Of a stretch of 64,000 nt of DNA, positions 1-9,633 are shown in pieces (positions within the stretch are counted from its first letter, which is position 1; every line of letters starts with the position of its first letter). This DNA comes from Sphingomonas sp. Leaf343 (GTDB taxonomy: Bacteria > Pseudomonadota > Alphaproteobacteria > Sphingomonadales > Sphingomonadaceae): positions 502,073 to 566,072 of the forward strand of contig NZ_LMPG01000001.1 of NCBI RefSeq assembly GCF_001423765.1. The letters are read 5' to 3'. A model generated the notes under the pieces. That model was not told where the DNA came from. It searched no databases and was given only the letters and a program-made list of their open reading frames with translations. The position numbers and the translations under genes are program-made.

Positions 1-1332
1 CCAATCCTCGAGCCACTTGATCGTGTATTCGCCCGCCTGGAACTCCGGATCCTCGATCAGGTCGCGGTGGAGCGGGATGGTGGTCTTCATCCCCTCGATT
101 ACGAACTCCTCTAGCGCGCGGCGAAGCCTCGCGATGCAGCGTTCGCGACTGGTGCCGTAGACGATCAGCTTCGCGATCATGCTGTCGTAATAGGGCGGCA
201 CCCTATACCCGGCGTACAGTCCGGAATCGACGCGGACGTGCATCCCGCCCGGCGCGTGGAACTGCGCGACCTTGCCCGGCGACGGCATGAAGGTGCGCGG
301 GTCCTCCGCATTGATGCGGCATTCGATCGCGTGGCCGCTGAACCGCACCTGATCCTGCGTCACCGACAGTGGATGACCCTCCGCGACGCGGATCTGCTCG
401 CGTACCAGATCGATGCCGGTAATCATCTCCGTCACCGGATGCTCGACCTGAAGCCGCGTGTTCATTTCGATGAAGTAGAACTCGCCGGCTTCCCACAGGA
501 ATTCGATCGTGCCCGCGCCGCGATAGCCCATATCGGCCATCGCCTTCGCGACGATGCCGCCCATCCGCTCGCGCTCGGCGGGGGTGATGACGGGCGAGGG
601 GGCCTCCTCCAGCACCTTCTGGTGGCGGCGCTGCAACGAACAGTCGCGTTCGCCCAGGTGGATGGCGTTGCCGTTGCCGTCGCCGAACACCTGGAACTCG
701 ATATGGCGCGGGTTGCCGAGATATTTTTCCATGTACACGGTGGCGTCGCCGAACGCGGCCTTCGCCTCCGTGCCTGCCTGCGCCATCAGCGTTTCCAGCT
801 GATCCTCCGACGTGCAGACCTTCATGCCGCGACCGCCGCCGCCCGACGCCGCCTTGATGATGACGGGATAGCCGGCCTTCGCCGCGATCGCCTTCGCCTC
901 GTCCAGATCGGCGATCGGGCCGTCGGAGCCGGGCACCAGCGGCAGGCCGAGCGCCCCCGCGGTCCGCTTCGCCTCGATCTTGTCGCCCATCGTGCGGATG
1001 TGTTCCGGCTTCGGGCCGACGAACAACAGGTCGTGCATCTCCACGATCTCGGCGAAGCGGGCATTCTCGCTCAAAAACCCGTATCCGGGATGGATCGCGT
1101 CCGCGCCGCTGATTTCGGCGGCGGAGATGATGTTGGGAATGTTGAGATAGCTGTCGGTCGCGGCCGGCGGCCCGATGCAAATCGCCTCGTCGGCGAGGCG
1201 CACGTGCATAGCATCCGCGTCGGCGGTGGAGTGCACTGCGACCGTCTTGATCCCCATTTCGTGGCAGGCGCGATGGATGCGCAGCGCGATCTCGCCGCGA
1301 TTGGCGATCAGCAGCTTCTTGATCTGCGGCAT
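1..1332 (-). CDS. accC: Biotin carboxylase subunit of acetyl-CoA carboxylase (3' end off window)
   Basis: Catalyses ATP-dependent carboxylation of the biotin carried by AccB, the first half-reaction of acetyl-CoA carboxylase in fatty-acid synthesis; cytoplasmic. The reading frame opens with [19 protein letters not shown], the usual N-terminus. It contains the glycine-rich ATP-grasp loop ([11 protein letters not shown]) and [17 protein letters not shown], the conserved metal and bicarbonate-binding region. The frame stays open for 444 codons to the window edge and ends in ..IKWLEDW, so only a few C-terminal residues should be missing compared with the usual 447-450. Its ATG overlaps the accB stop by one base (TAATG), implying translational coupling. 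Identification is secure. Confidence 0.96.
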   Translation of the reverse strand, partial: MPQIKKLLIANRGEIALRIHRACHEMGIKTVAVHSTADADAMHVRLADEAICIGPPAATDSYLNIPNIISAAEISGADAIHPGYGFLSENARFAEIVEMHDLLFVGPKPEHIRTMGDKIEAKRTAGALGLPLVPGSDGPIADLDEAKAIAAKAGYPVIIKAASGGGGRGMKVCTSEDQLETLMAQAGTEAKAAFGDATVYMEKYLGNPRHIEFQVFGDGNGNAIHLGERDCSLQRRHQKVLEEAPSPVITPAERERMGGIVAKAMADMGYRGAGTIEFLWEAGEFYFIEMNTRLQVEHPVTEMITGIDLVREQIRVAEGHPLSVTQDQVRFSGHAIECRINAEDPRTFMPSPGKVAQFHAPGGMHVRVDSGLYAGYRVPPYYDSMIAKLIVYGTSRERCIARLRRALEEFVIEGMKTTIPLHRDLIEDPEFQAGEYTIKWLEDW

Positions 1333-1811
1333 TATTCGACCACGACGAGGGGCTGGTCGAACTCGACCGGCTGGCCGTTCTCGATCAGGATCGACGTGAT
1401 CGTACCCGCCGTCGGCGCGACGATCGGGTTCATCACCTTCATCGCCTCCACGATCAGCAGCGTGTCGCCCGCGGCGACCTTCTGGCCGACCGACGAGAAC
1501 GGCTTCGCGCCGGGTTCGGCGGCGAGATAGGCGGTGCCGACCATCGGCGACTTGACCGCGTTGACGGTGCTGGCCGGGGCCATCCCGCCCGCCTCCACCG
1601 CCGGCGCGGCAGCCGCGACCGCAGCCGGTGCCGCCAGTTGCGGCGCGTACTGCACCGGGGCGGCGGCCGCCGCCTTGCGCGCGACGCGGATCTTGCGATC
1701 GCCGTCCTCGACCTCGATTTCGGTCAGCTGCGTCACGTCGAGCAACTGGGCGAGCTGGCGCACGAGATCGACGTCGACCTGCATGGCGCCCGAAGAATTA
1801 GTGTCGGTCAT
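1332..1811 (-). CDS. accB: Biotin carboxyl carrier protein of acetyl-CoA carboxylase
   Basis: A 159-residue BCCP that carries biotin between biotin carboxylase and carboxyltransferase. Residues 1-45 form the N-terminal segment, residues 46-80 an Ala/Pro-rich flexible linker, and residues 84-159 the biotinyl domain. The biotinylation motif EAMKVMNP places the modified lysine at K125. It lies between aroQ (33 bases upstream) and accC (one-base overlap), the widespread aroQ-accB-accC order. Length and motif are typical and nothing looks broken. Confidence 0.97.
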   Translation of the reverse strand: MTDTNSSGAMQVDVDLVRQLAQLLDVTQLTEIEVEDGDRKIRVARKAAAAAPVQYAPQLAAPAAVAAAAPAVEAGGMAPASTVNAVKSPMVGTAYLAAEPGAKPFSSVGQKVAAGDTLLIVEAMKVMNPIVAPTAGTITSILIENGQPVEFDQPLVVVE

Positions 1812-1844
1812 CGTGACCCTTCCCTCTGTAATCGGCGGCGTCTG

Positions 1845-2279
1845 TCAGAACCGCGCCGCGGCTTCAAGCGCGAGCGTATAGGACAGTGCACCGAACCCGG
1901 CTATCGTCCCCTTCGCCGCTTGCCCGACGAGGCTCACGTGCCGAAACGCTTCACGGCGATGCGGGTTCGACAGGTGCACCTCGATCACGGGCACCGTGAT
2001 CGCCTTGATCGCGTCGTGGATTGCGACGGACGTGTGCGTGAAGCCTGCCGCGTTGAGCAACACCGCCTTTGCCCCCTCCGCCTGCGCCTCGTGCAGCCAG
2101 TCGACCAGATGCCCCTCGTGATTGGACTGGCGCAGGTCGATCTCCAGCCCCAGCTCGCGGGCGCGGTCCTCCAGCATCCCGGCGATATCGTCGAGCGTGT
2201 CGGACCCGTAGATGTCGGGCTCGCGCAGTCCGAGCAGGTTCAGGTTCGGGCCGTTCAGGACGTAGACGATGTCGGTCAT
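1845..2279 (-). CDS. aroQ: Type II 3-dehydroquinate dehydratase
   Basis: Converts 3-dehydroquinate to 3-dehydroshikimate in the shikimate pathway. The N-terminal signature VLNGPNLNLLGLREPDIYG carries the catalytic Arg and Tyr of the flexible loop. The later VHLSNPHRREAFRHVS matches the conserved His/Asn substrate-binding segment. I chose the ATG giving MTDIVYVL (144 residues), the family's usual N-terminus. In-frame ATGs lie 4 and 13 codons upstream (2291, 2318), and no clear Shine-Dalgarno site decides between them. It is probably the first gene of the aroQ-accBC unit and diverges from thiSG. Confidence 0.93.
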   Translation of the reverse strand: MTDIVYVLNGPNLNLLGLREPDIYGSDTLDDIAGMLEDRARELGLEIDLRQSNHEGHLVDWLHEAQAEGAKAVLLNAAGFTHTSVAIHDAIKAITVPVIEVHLSNPHRREAFRHVSLVGQAAKGTIAGFGALSYTLALEAAARF

Positions 2280-2343
2280 GCGTGCGTTCATCGCATCCGT
2301 AACGACCGCGCGCAACATTGCCGGGCACGGGCGCGACGCCTAG

Positions 2344-3360
2344 ATGACAGGCATGGCACATACCGACGGAACCGTATCGATCACCGTGAACGGCGAGCAC
2401 AAGCGCGTCACGGCCGGCCTCAGCCTTGCCGATCTCGCCACCGAATTGGGGCTCGTGCCCGAAAAGGTGGCGGTGGAGCGCAACCTTGAGGTCGTGCCGC
2501 GCTCGACGTTGAAGGATGTCTGCGTCGAGGATGGCGACGATCTGGAGATCGTTCACTTCGTTGGTGGCGGCGACCACGCGCGCCCGGTGGCGGACGATAC
2601 GTGGACTGTGGCCGGCCGGACCTTCCGATCGCGCCTGATCGTCGGCACCGGCAAGTACAAGGACTTCGCGCAGAACGCCGCCGCGCTGGAGGCATCGGGA
2701 GCGGAGATCGTCACCGTCGCCGTCCGCCGCGTCAACGTCAGCGACCGCAACGCGCCGATGCTGACCGACTTCATCGACCCGAAGAAAGTCACCTACCTCC
2801 CGAACACCGCCGGCTGCTTCGACGCCGAAAGCGCGATCCGCACCTTGCGGCTGGCCCGCGAGGCAGGGGGCTGGGACCTCGTCAAGCTGGAGGTGCTGGG
2901 CGAGGCGAAGACGCTCTATCCCGATATGCACGAGACGCTGCGCGCCACCGAGATCCTCGCCAATGAGGGATTCTTGCCGATGGTCTATTGCGTCGACGAT
3001 CCGATCGCGGCCAAGCGGCTGGAGAATGCCGGCGCGGTCGCGATCATGCCGCTGGGCGCGCCGATCGGATCGGGGCTGGGCATCCAGAACCGCATCACCA
3101 TCCGCCTGATCGTCGAGGGAGCGGGTGTGCCGGTACTGGTCGATGCCGGGGTCGGCACCGCGTCCGACGCGGCGGTGGCGATGGAGCTGGGTTGCGACGG
3201 CGTGCTGATGAACACCGCCATCGCCGAGGCGAAGGACCCGGTGATGATGGCCGCCGCCATGCGATCCGCGGTGGAGGCGGGGCGGCTCGCCTACCGCGCC
3301 GGCCGCATGGGTCAGCGACGTTACGCCGACCCCTCCAGCCCGCTCGCCGGATTGATCTGA
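2344..3360 (+). CDS. thiG: ThiS-ThiG fusion: sulfur carrier protein and thiazole synthase
   Basis: A 338-residue fusion. Residues about 10-76 are a ubiquitin-like ThiS domain ending in HFVGGG (G74-G76). Residues about 85-338 are thiazole synthase ThiG, which builds the thiazole phosphate moiety of thiamine from DXP, dehydroglycine and ThiS thiocarboxylate. The Schiff-base lysine is probably K181 in [10 protein letters not shown], and the phosphate-binding [14 protein letters not shown] is present. Free ThiS is activated at its C-terminal Gly-Gly, which is internal here, so sulfur transfer must work differently or follow cleavage. A second ATG at 2353 (MAHTDG) is equally plausible as the start. 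No TPP riboswitch is visible in the short space upstream. The domain calls are secure; the mechanism is inference. Confidence 0.93.
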   Translation: MTGMAHTDGTVSITVNGEHKRVTAGLSLADLATELGLVPEKVAVERNLEVVPRSTLKDVCVEDGDDLEIVHFVGGGDHARPVADDTWTVAGRTFRSRLIVGTGKYKDFAQNAAALEASGAEIVTVAVRRVNVSDRNAPMLTDFIDPKKVTYLPNTAGCFDAESAIRTLRLAREAGGWDLVKLEVLGEAKTLYPDMHETLRATEILANEGFLPMVYCVDDPIAAKRLENAGAVAIMPLGAPIGSGLGIQNRITIRLIVEGAGVPVLVDAGVGTASDAAVAMELGCDGVLMNTAIAEAKDPVMMAAAMRSAVEAGRLAYRAGRMGQRRYADPSSPLAGLI

Positions 3361-3394
3361 ATCGATAATTTGGCGCAGGTTACGGGTTTGTCAC

Positions 3395-3419
3395 GGAACT
3401 CCATTCCGTAGAGTCCGTT
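3395..3419 (+). promoter_or_regulatory. EcfG-type general stress promoter of the CsbD gene
   Basis: GGAAC at 3395-3399, a 16-base spacer and CGTT at 3416-3419 match the -35/-10 consensus of the alphaproteobacterial general-stress sigma factor EcfG. It lies about 60 bases upstream of the csbD-like start codon and points the right way. Confidence 0.75.
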
Positions 3420-3478
3420 TCCTTCCTGAATGTCGAAGCAGCCCGGCTGGCGGGCGGCGGACAGAGATGGAGGCCATC

Positions 3479-3661
3479 ATGGGCGAATTCACCGACAAGG
3501 TCGCAGCAGCCGGCAACAAGATCGCGGGCAACGTCAAGGAAGCCATCGGCAAGGCGACCGATAACGAGCAGCTTCAGGCCGAGGGCGAGGCCCAGCAGGT
3601 CAAGGGCACTGGCCAGGACGTCAAGGGCAGCGTCAAGGGCGCACTCGGCGACAAGATCTGA
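3479..3661 (+). CDS. CsbD family stress protein
   Basis: A 60-residue, highly charged soluble protein (GEFTDKVAAAGNKIAGNVKE...) of the CsbD family. It has the usual repeated K-G-x-x-K-E and V-K-G segments, and CsbD proteins are general-stress induced with unknown biochemical role. I placed the start at 3479 rather than the in-frame ATG at 3467 because GGAGG at 3469-3473 sits five bases before it. It appears to be a single-gene unit, with an EcfG-like promoter upstream and an intrinsic terminator 25 bases downstream. Both features support stress-controlled expression. Confidence 0.9.
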   Translation: MGEFTDKVAAAGNKIAGNVKEAIGKATDNEQLQAEGEAQQVKGTGQDVKGSVKGALGDKI

Positions 3662-3685
3662 TCCGACGTAAAGTCTGACGAATAG

Positions 3686-3715
3686 GCCACTCCGGGCAAC
3701 CGGGGTGGCTTTTTT
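3686..3715 (+). terminator. Rho-independent terminator after csbD-like gene
   Basis: GCCACTCCGG and CCGGGGTGGC form a ten-pair stem (one G-U) closed by GCAA and followed by six T residues. Correct orientation and distance for ending the CsbD transcript. Confidence 0.9.
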
Positions 3716-3763
3716 GTTTGGGCGCCAGATAAACTCTTGGCCGGGGAGAGGTGCTTTTCGTGT

Positions 3764-3835
3764 CCCCCGCGAAGGCGAAGACCCAGTGCCTCAGCAGCCC
3801 GGTCGAAGACACTGGACCCCAGCCTTCACGGGGGA
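3764..3835. repeat. Palindromic intergenic repeat, copy 1
   Basis: Imperfect inverted repeat. The left arm begins CCCCCGCGAAGGCG and leads to CCCAGTG; the right arm is CACTGGACCCCAG leading to CCTTCACGGGGG. It shares the core (CGCGAAGGC ... CCAG) with repeats at 19235, 21168 and 32008. It lies between csbD and the convergent ThDP enzyme gene. Confidence 0.75.
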
Positions 3836-3862
3836 ACCAACAAGCTCAAAAGCCGGCTCTGC

Positions 3863-5500
3863 TCACCCGCGCAGCTTCGCCAGCGTCGTCCCCGCGGTGA
3901 TCGCCTCGACATCCGTCTTTACGTGCAGCAACCGCACGCCCGGCTCGCCGGCAGCCCGCGCCAGCGCCGCCGCGAAATCCTCCGTCCTTTCCACCGTCTC
4001 CGCCCAGCATCCGAACGCGCGCGCGAGCGCCGCGAAGTCCGGGTTCGCCAGTCGTGTGCCCGCGACCCGCCCCGGAAACTCGCGCTCCTGATGCATGCGG
4101 ATCGTGCCGTACCATCCATTGTCGACCACCACGACCAGCATCGACGCGCCGCTCTGCACCGCCGTCGCCAGCTCCTGCCCGTTCATCAGGAAGCACCCGT
4201 CGCCGGCGAGCGCCACGACGCTGCGCCCCGGATGCCGCAGCGACGCCGCCACCGCCGCCGGAACGCCGTAACCCATCGCCCCGGCGGTCGGGGCAAGCTG
4301 CGTTCCCGGTCCGGCATAATGCCAGTACCGGTGCCACCAGCCCGAATAATTGCCCGCGCCGTTGCAGATGATCGTATCCGCCGGCGAAGCCCCGCGCATC
4401 GCCGCGACGCATGGACCCAGATCCATCGTCAGGTCGCGCGGCCGGGCCGTCGACCAATCCAGCCACTCCGCATGCGCCTCCGCGCCGGCAGTCAGCGGTG
4501 GGATCGAGATCGCCAGCAACGCCTCCGCGAACTCCGCCATGCCGGCGCAAATCGCCTGATCGGTGCGGTATGTCCGCCCAAGTTCTTCCGGGTCGGGATG
4601 GACATGCACCAGCCGCTGCCCCGGGTGCTCCGGCGTCACCAGCGCATATCCGTCGGTCGTCGCCTCCCCCAGCCGCGCACCGATCACCAGCAGCAGGTCG
4701 GCGTCGCGGATGCGCGCGAGCAGTTTTGGGTTGGGGCCATAGCCTAGATTGCCGGCATAGACCGGGCAGTCGTTCGGCACGGCGTCCTGCCGCCGGAACG
4801 CCGCCGCCAGCGGCACGCCCGCCTCCGCCGCCCAGTCGGCGACGGTCAGGCCGGCGGCTTCGTTCCAGCCGGCCCCGCCGACGATCGCCACCGGCCGCTC
4901 CGCGGTAGCGAGCAGATCGGCCAGATGCAGCATCGCATCCGCATCCGCCCCCTGCGCGGTCCGCTCCACGCGCGGGCGGTCCGCGGCCTCCACCATGTCG
5001 AGCAGCATATCCTCCGGCAGCGCAAGCACCACAGGCCCCGGCCGTCCGTTCATCGCCGTCGCATACGCACGCGCGACATATTCCGGGATGCGCGCGGCAT
5101 CGTCGATCCGCGCCGCCCACTTGCAAAGCGGCGCGAACATCGCCTGGAAGTCGATCTCCTGAAACGCCTCGCGGTCGCGCGTTCCGCGATCGACATCGCC
5201 GATGAACAGGATCATCGGCTGCGAATCCTGCATCGCGACATGCACGCCGATCGACGCGTTGGTCGCGCCCGGTCCGCGCGTGACGAAGGCGATGCCAGGC
5301 CGGTGCGTCATCGTGCCGTCGGCACATGCCATGAACGCCGCGCCGCCCTCCTGACGGCACACCACCAGATCGATCGCGGGGGTATCGTGCAGCGCGTCGA
5401 GCACGGCGAGGAAACTCTCCCCCGGCACGGTGAAGATACGGTCGCAGCCTTGCGCCACGAGCTGGTCGACGAGGAGGCGGCCGCCGGTTCTGAGTGTCAT
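3863..5500 (-). CDS. Thiamine-diphosphate-dependent enzyme, acetolactate synthase/decarboxylase-like
   Basis: A 545-residue member of the ThDP enzyme superfamily with the usual three domains: N-terminal Pyr (1-170), central (190-320) and C-terminal PP (365-530). The catalytic glutamate is E28 in TVPGESF, and the cofactor motif GDGCFLMNGQE...DNGWYG is intact. The sequence resembles acetolactate-synthase-like and benzoylformate-decarboxylase-like enzymes of unassigned substrate. There is no regulatory subunit (ilvH) next to it, so biosynthetic acetolactate synthase is unlikely. The start gives MTLRTGGRLLVDQL, which fits the family; longer upstream frames run into the divergent SDR gene. Confidence 0.82.
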   Translation of the reverse strand: MTLRTGGRLLVDQLVAQGCDRIFTVPGESFLAVLDALHDTPAIDLVVCRQEGGAAFMACADGTMTHRPGIAFVTRGPGATNASIGVHVAMQDSQPMILFIGDVDRGTRDREAFQEIDFQAMFAPLCKWAARIDDAARIPEYVARAYATAMNGRPGPVVLALPEDMLLDMVEAADRPRVERTAQGADADAMLHLADLLATAERPVAIVGGAGWNEAAGLTVADWAAEAGVPLAAAFRRQDAVPNDCPVYAGNLGYGPNPKLLARIRDADLLLVIGARLGEATTDGYALVTPEHPGQRLVHVHPDPEELGRTYRTDQAICAGMAEFAEALLAISIPPLTAGAEAHAEWLDWSTARPRDLTMDLGPCVAAMRGASPADTIICNGAGNYSGWWHRYWHYAGPGTQLAPTAGAMGYGVPAAVAASLRHPGRSVVALAGDGCFLMNGQELATAVQSGASMLVVVVDNGWYGTIRMHQEREFPGRVAGTRLANPDFAALARAFGCWAETVERTEDFAAALARAAGEPGVRLLHVKTDVEAITAGTTLAKLRG

Positions 5501-5591
5501 CGGGACAGCATAGCCGCTCGCCATGCCACCGGGAACCGTGCACGCGCGCCGATCATTCCTCAGCAAATATTTCGTTACAGGAGAACGACCT

Positions 5592-6431
5592 ATGCCGCTG
5601 GACAAGGACGCCGTCTGGTTCATCACCGGGTGTTCCACCGGCTTCGGCCGGGCGCTGGCGGAACGCGTCGCGGCGCGCGGCTGGCGGGCCATCGTCACCG
5701 CGCGGGATCGGGCGCGGGTCGCCGATCTGGCGAGCGACACCGTCCTCGCGCTGGCGCTCGACGTGACCGATCAGGGGCAGATCCATGCTGCGGTGGCGGC
5801 GGCGCTGGAGCGGTTCGGAAGGATCGACGTTCTCGTCAACAATGCCGGCTATGGCTATCAGGCGAGTATCGAGGAAGGCGAGGAAGAGGAAATCCGCGCA
5901 CAGTTCGACGCCAACGTCTTCGGCCTGTTCGCGCTCACCCGTGCGATCCTGCCGACGATGCGCGCGCAATCCGGCGGGCACGTCATCAACATCACTTCGG
6001 TCGCCGGCCTCGTTGGCTTTCCCGGCTCTGGTTATTATGCCGCGTCGAAGCACGCCGTCGAGGGTTTCACCGATTCGCTGGCGGCGGAGGGCGCACCGCT
6101 CGGCATCCGCGCCACCTGCGTGGAGCCGGGGCCGTTTCGCACCGATTGGGCGGGCCGCTCGCTCCGCCAGACGCCGGTGCGGATCGATGCCTATGCCGAC
6201 ACCGCCGGCGCGCGGCTGGCCAGTACGAAGGACATCAGCGGCAAACAGGCGGGCGACCCGGTCCGCGCCGCCGACGCGATGATCGCACTGGCCGAGAGCG
6301 ACCATCCACCGCGGCACATGGTGCTGGGCAAATGGGGGCTGGACGCGGTGCTGGACCGGCTGAACCGACGCGTCGCGGAGATCGAGGGACTGCGCGGGGA
6401 GGGGGAAGCGACGGATTATCCGGGCGGTTGA
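5592..6431 (+). CDS. SDR family oxidoreductase
   Basis: A 279-residue classical short-chain dehydrogenase. The cofactor motif is TGCSTGFG near residue 13, followed by NNAGYG and the catalytic YYAASK with an upstream Ser (INITSVAG). Members of this subgroup (oxidoreductase/retinol-dehydrogenase-like) act on diverse alcohols or ketones, and the substrate is not predictable here. I used the ATG at 5592, preceded by AGGAG about ten bases upstream, instead of the longer frame. It diverges from the ThDP enzyme gene with about 90 bases between them, and the LysR gene follows convergently. Confidence 0.88.
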   Translation: MPLDKDAVWFITGCSTGFGRALAERVAARGWRAIVTARDRARVADLASDTVLALALDVTDQGQIHAAVAAALERFGRIDVLVNNAGYGYQASIEEGEEEEIRAQFDANVFGLFALTRAILPTMRAQSGGHVINITSVAGLVGFPGSGYYAASKHAVEGFTDSLAAEGAPLGIRATCVEPGPFRTDWAGRSLRQTPVRIDAYADTAGARLASTKDISGKQAGDPVRAADAMIALAESDHPPRHMVLGKWGLDAVLDRLNRRVAEIEGLRGEGEATDYPGG

Positions 6432-6445
6432 GCTTCACCGAAGCA

Positions 6446-7345
6446 TCATTCCACCCCGACCCGGTCCAGCGCGGCATTCCGGCGCCAGCAGGCGACAAGG
6501 TGCTCGACCAGCGCAATGCCTGCCGCGGACGGTGACATGGTCGGAAACACGGCATGGATCGCCACTCGCGCCGACCCCTCATAATCCGGCAGCACGCGCT
6601 CCAACGCTCCGGTGCTCAGCGCTTCGCCGACGTCCCACAACGACCGCAACGCCACGCCGACGCCGCCGAGCGCCAGTTCGCGGATCAGATCGCTGCTGTT
6701 CGTCCGCACATGGCTCGGACCGTCCACACTCAACGTCCTGCCGCGCCCGACCAATCGCCAGGGCAACTGGTCCACGGTTGCGAGGACACGATGCCGGGCC
6801 AGATCCGCCGCCTTTGCCGGCGCCCCGAACGTCGCCAGATAGGCCGGGCTGGCACACAGGACCCGCGGGCTGGATGCCAGTCGTCGTGCATGCAGCGACG
6901 GCGGGATGTCGGCGGCGATCCGGATCGCGAGATCGATGCGGCCGGCTGCGAGATCGACCATCGCGTCCGTCAGATCCACCTCCAGCGCCACCCGCGGATA
7001 CGCATCGAGGAACGTCGCCAGATGCGGCGCGATCAGCATCCGCCCGAACGATGTCGGTGCGGACACGCGCAACGGTCCTGCCGGCGTTCCGTCGCGCCCG
7101 GACACGCGTGCTTCCGCCTCGCTCAGCGCCGCGAGGATCGTCACCGCATCCGCATGGAACCGCTCGCCCGGCCCGGTCAGGTCCAGCCGCCGCGTCGTCC
7201 GCACCAGCAGGCGCGCACCCAGCCGCGCCTCCAGCCGCGCGATCCGCTTCGACACCATCGCCGGCGACAGGCCGCGAATGCGCGCCGCTCCGCTCAGGCT
7301 GCCGGCATCGACCACCTCCACGAACAGCGCGATATCGGGATCCAT
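6446..7345 (-). CDS. LysR family transcriptional regulator
   Basis: 299 residues with the N-terminal winged helix-turn-helix of LysR regulators (MDPDIALFVEVVDAGSLSGAA...SPAMVSKRIARLEARLG) at 1-60. The rest is a substrate-binding-like effector domain, and GPLRVSAPTSFGRMLIAPHL is typical of the linker. It diverges from malate synthase G with a 93-base gap, so it may regulate glcB and itself. This is inferred from position only. Convergent with the SDR gene. Confidence 0.9.
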   Translation of the reverse strand: MDPDIALFVEVVDAGSLSGAARIRGLSPAMVSKRIARLEARLGARLLVRTTRRLDLTGPGERFHADAVTILAALSEAEARVSGRDGTPAGPLRVSAPTSFGRMLIAPHLATFLDAYPRVALEVDLTDAMVDLAAGRIDLAIRIAADIPPSLHARRLASSPRVLCASPAYLATFGAPAKAADLARHRVLATVDQLPWRLVGRGRTLSVDGPSHVRTNSSDLIRELALGGVGVALRSLWDVGEALSTGALERVLPDYEGSARVAIHAVFPTMSPSAAGIALVEHLVACWRRNAALDRVGVE

Positions 7346-7375
7346 TCGTTCCTCCGGCGATCGACAGCTTTGCTA

Positions 7376-7387
7376 TAGATGCGTCTA
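7376..7387. promoter_or_regulatory. Small palindrome in the lysR-glcB intergenic region
   Basis: TAGATGCGTCTA, a TAGA/TCTA dyad of the size of a LysR half-site pair, lies about 30 bases upstream of lysR and 52 upstream of the glcB start. A possible operator; the short arms make chance occurrence quite possible. Confidence 0.3.
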
Positions 7388-7438
7388 ACGATGAAGTGCG
7401 CGGCGGGCTATGGTCTCGCAACCGAGGGAGAGAAGGTC

Positions 7439-9532
7439 ATGACGGACAGGGTCGAACGCGCGGGGCTGATGGTCGCCACGTCGCTGGCCGGCTTCCTCGA
7501 AGCGCACGCGCTCCCCGGCACCGGGCTGGAGGCGGAGCCGTTCTGGCGCGGGGTTTCGACGATCTTCGCCCGGTTCGCGCCGGAGAATGCCGCGCTGCTG
7601 TCCATCCGCGACACGCTGCAGGCGAAGGTCGATTGCTGGTATGTCGATCACGCCGACATGCCGATCGATATGGCGGGATACCGGACCTTCCTGCGAGACA
7701 TAGGCTACCTCGTGCCGGAACCGGAACCGTTCGCGATCGGCTCTACTGATGTCGATCCCGAGGTCGCGACGCTCGCCGGGCCGCAGCTCGTCGTCCCGAT
7801 CCTCAACGCGCGGTTCCTGCTCAATGCCGCGAACGCGCGCTGGGGCAGCCTGTACGATGCGTTGTACGGCACCGACGCGATCCCCGGCGCGGCGGCGGGA
7901 CAGGGATATGATATCGATCGCGGCGCGCAGGTGATCGCGTGGGCGAAGGCGTTCCTCGACCGCGCGGTGCCCCTGGCGATCGGATCGTGGAGCGACTGGG
8001 CCGGCGGCAACCCTGCGCTCGCCGATCCGTCGCAACTGGTCGGGCGTGCGGGCGAGAACATCCTGCTCCGCCATCACGGCCTGCACATCGAACTCGTCAT
8101 CGACCGCGACCACCCGATCGGCCGCGGCGATCCGGCAGGGCTTGCCGACGTCATCCTAGAATCCGCGCTGACCGCGATCGCCGATCTGGAGGACTCGATC
8201 GCCGCCGTCGATGCCGATGACAAGGTCGCGGCCTATGCCAACTGGCTCGGCCTGATGAGGGGCGACCTGAGCGCCAGCTTCAAGAAGGATGGCGTCGTGC
8301 AGACCCGCCGGCTGGAGCAGGACCGCCGCTACGCCGCGCCGGACGGCAGCGTCTTCACCTTGCCCGGCCGCAGCCTGATGTTCGTGCGCAACGTCGGCCA
8401 TCTGATGACGACACCTGCGGTCCTGCTGTCGGACGGATCGCAGGCGCCGGAGGGTATACTCGACGCGATCGTCACCAGCCTGATCGGGCTCCACGATCTG
8501 AACGGCCGCCGCGCGAACAGTCGGGCCGGATCGATCTACATCGTCAAACCCAAGATGCACGGCCCGGACGAGGCCGTCTTCACGAACAGGCTGTTCGACG
8601 CGGTCGAGGATCTTCTGGGTCTGTCGCGCCAAACGATCAAGGTCGGGGTGATGGACGAGGAGCGGCGGACCAGCGCCAATCTGGCGGCCTGCATCCATGC
8701 GGTGCGCGACCGGATCGTGTTCATCAACACTGGCTTCCTCGATCGTACCGGCGACGAGATGCACACTGCGATGCGCGCCGGCCCGATGATCCGCAAGGGC
8801 GACATGAAGGCGAGCGGCTGGATCGCCGCCTACGAGGATCGCAACGTCCAGATCGGCCTGGCATGCGGCCTCTCCGGCCGGGCGCAGATCGGCAAGGGGA
8901 TGTGGGCCGCGCCGGACCGGATGGCGGACATGCTGGCGCAGAAGATCGGCCACCCCCGCACCGGCGCGAACACCGCCTGGGTGCCGAGCCCCACCGCCGC
9001 GACGCTGCACGCGATCCATTATCACGAGGTCGACGTGTTCGCACGGCAGGCCGAGCGACGCGGCGAGGCCGTCGCCTCGCTCGACCGGCTGCTGACGATC
9101 CCGGTCGCGACCGGTCGCAACTGGTCGGCGGCGGAGGTGCGGGAGGAACTGGACAACAACGCCCAGGGTATCCTCGGCTATGTCGTTCGCTGGATCGATC
9201 AGGGCATCGGCTGTTCCAAGGTGCCCGACATCCGCGACATCGGTTTGATGGAGGACCGCGCGACGTTGCGCATCTCGTCGCAGCACATCGCCAACTGGCT
9301 GCTCCACGGCGTCGCGACGCGCGGGGAGGTCGACGCCGCCTTCGCCCGTATGGCAGCGAAGGTCGACGCGCAGAACGCTGACGATCCGCTATATCGGCCG
9401 CTTGCGAATGGCGGCATCGCGATGGACGCGGCCAAGGCGCTGGTGTTCGACGGGCTGGACCAGCCCAACGGTTATACCGAGCCGTTGCTGCACCGGTACC
9501 GCACGGAGGCGAAGGTGGCCGCGGCGGGATAG
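7439..9532 (+). CDS. glcB: Malate synthase G
   Basis: Condenses glyoxylate with acetyl-CoA to malate (glyoxylate shunt or glycolate use); cytoplasmic monomer. At 697 residues it is close to the approximately 720 of the G isoform, not the 530 of the A isoform. Recognisable segments are [45 protein letters not shown], and [23 protein letters not shown] near the C-terminus. The ATG at 7439 follows GAGAAGG and fits better than the 20-codon longer frame. No isocitrate lyase is in the window. The gene diverges from lysR. Confidence 0.96.
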   Translation: MTDRVERAGLMVATSLAGFLEAHALPGTGLEAEPFWRGVSTIFARFAPENAALLSIRDTLQAKVDCWYVDHADMPIDMAGYRTFLRDIGYLVPEPEPFAIGSTDVDPEVATLAGPQLVVPILNARFLLNAANARWGSLYDALYGTDAIPGAAAGQGYDIDRGAQVIAWAKAFLDRAVPLAIGSWSDWAGGNPALADPSQLVGRAGENILLRHHGLHIELVIDRDHPIGRGDPAGLADVILESALTAIADLEDSIAAVDADDKVAAYANWLGLMRGDLSASFKKDGVVQTRRLEQDRRYAAPDGSVFTLPGRSLMFVRNVGHLMTTPAVLLSDGSQAPEGILDAIVTSLIGLHDLNGRRANSRAGSIYIVKPKMHGPDEAVFTNRLFDAVEDLLGLSRQTIKVGVMDEERRTSANLAACIHAVRDRIVFINTGFLDRTGDEMHTAMRAGPMIRKGDMKASGWIAAYEDRNVQIGLACGLSGRAQIGKGMWAAPDRMADMLAQKIGHPRTGANTAWVPSPTAATLHAIHYHEVDVFARQAERRGEAVASLDRLLTIPVATGRNWSAAEVREELDNNAQGILGYVVRWIDQGIGCSKVPDIRDIGLMEDRATLRISSQHIANWLLHGVATRGEVDAAFARMAAKVDAQNADDPLYRPLANGGIAMDAAKALVFDGLDQPNGYTEPLLHRYRTEAKVAAAG

Positions 9533-9579
9533 GGCGCGCCTCCGGCCACCCTGAAGGGGGAGGGGAGCGCGGACGGGAA

Positions 9580-9612
9580 AAGGGCCGGCCCACCAGATGG
9601 TGGACCGGCCCT
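9580..9612. terminator. Bidirectional hairpin between glcB and TonB receptor
   Basis: AAGGGCCGG...CCACC and GGTGG...CCGGCCCTT pair into a long stem around AGAT, between the convergent ends of glcB and the receptor gene. A-rich and T-containing flanks suit termination in both directions. Confidence 0.7.
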
Positions 9613-9633
9613 TCCTCATCCCCCGATGAGCCG

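Noticed and set aside
203..1180. Long minus-strand and plus-strand frames across accC
   Set aside because: Arg/Ala/Gly-rich translations without family features; they are out-of-frame shadows of accC, whose own frame is open through the region.
2319..2343. Possible TPP riboswitch before thiSG
   Set aside because: Only about 25 bases separate the longest aroQ frame and thiSG, and the conserved thi-box sequences are absent.
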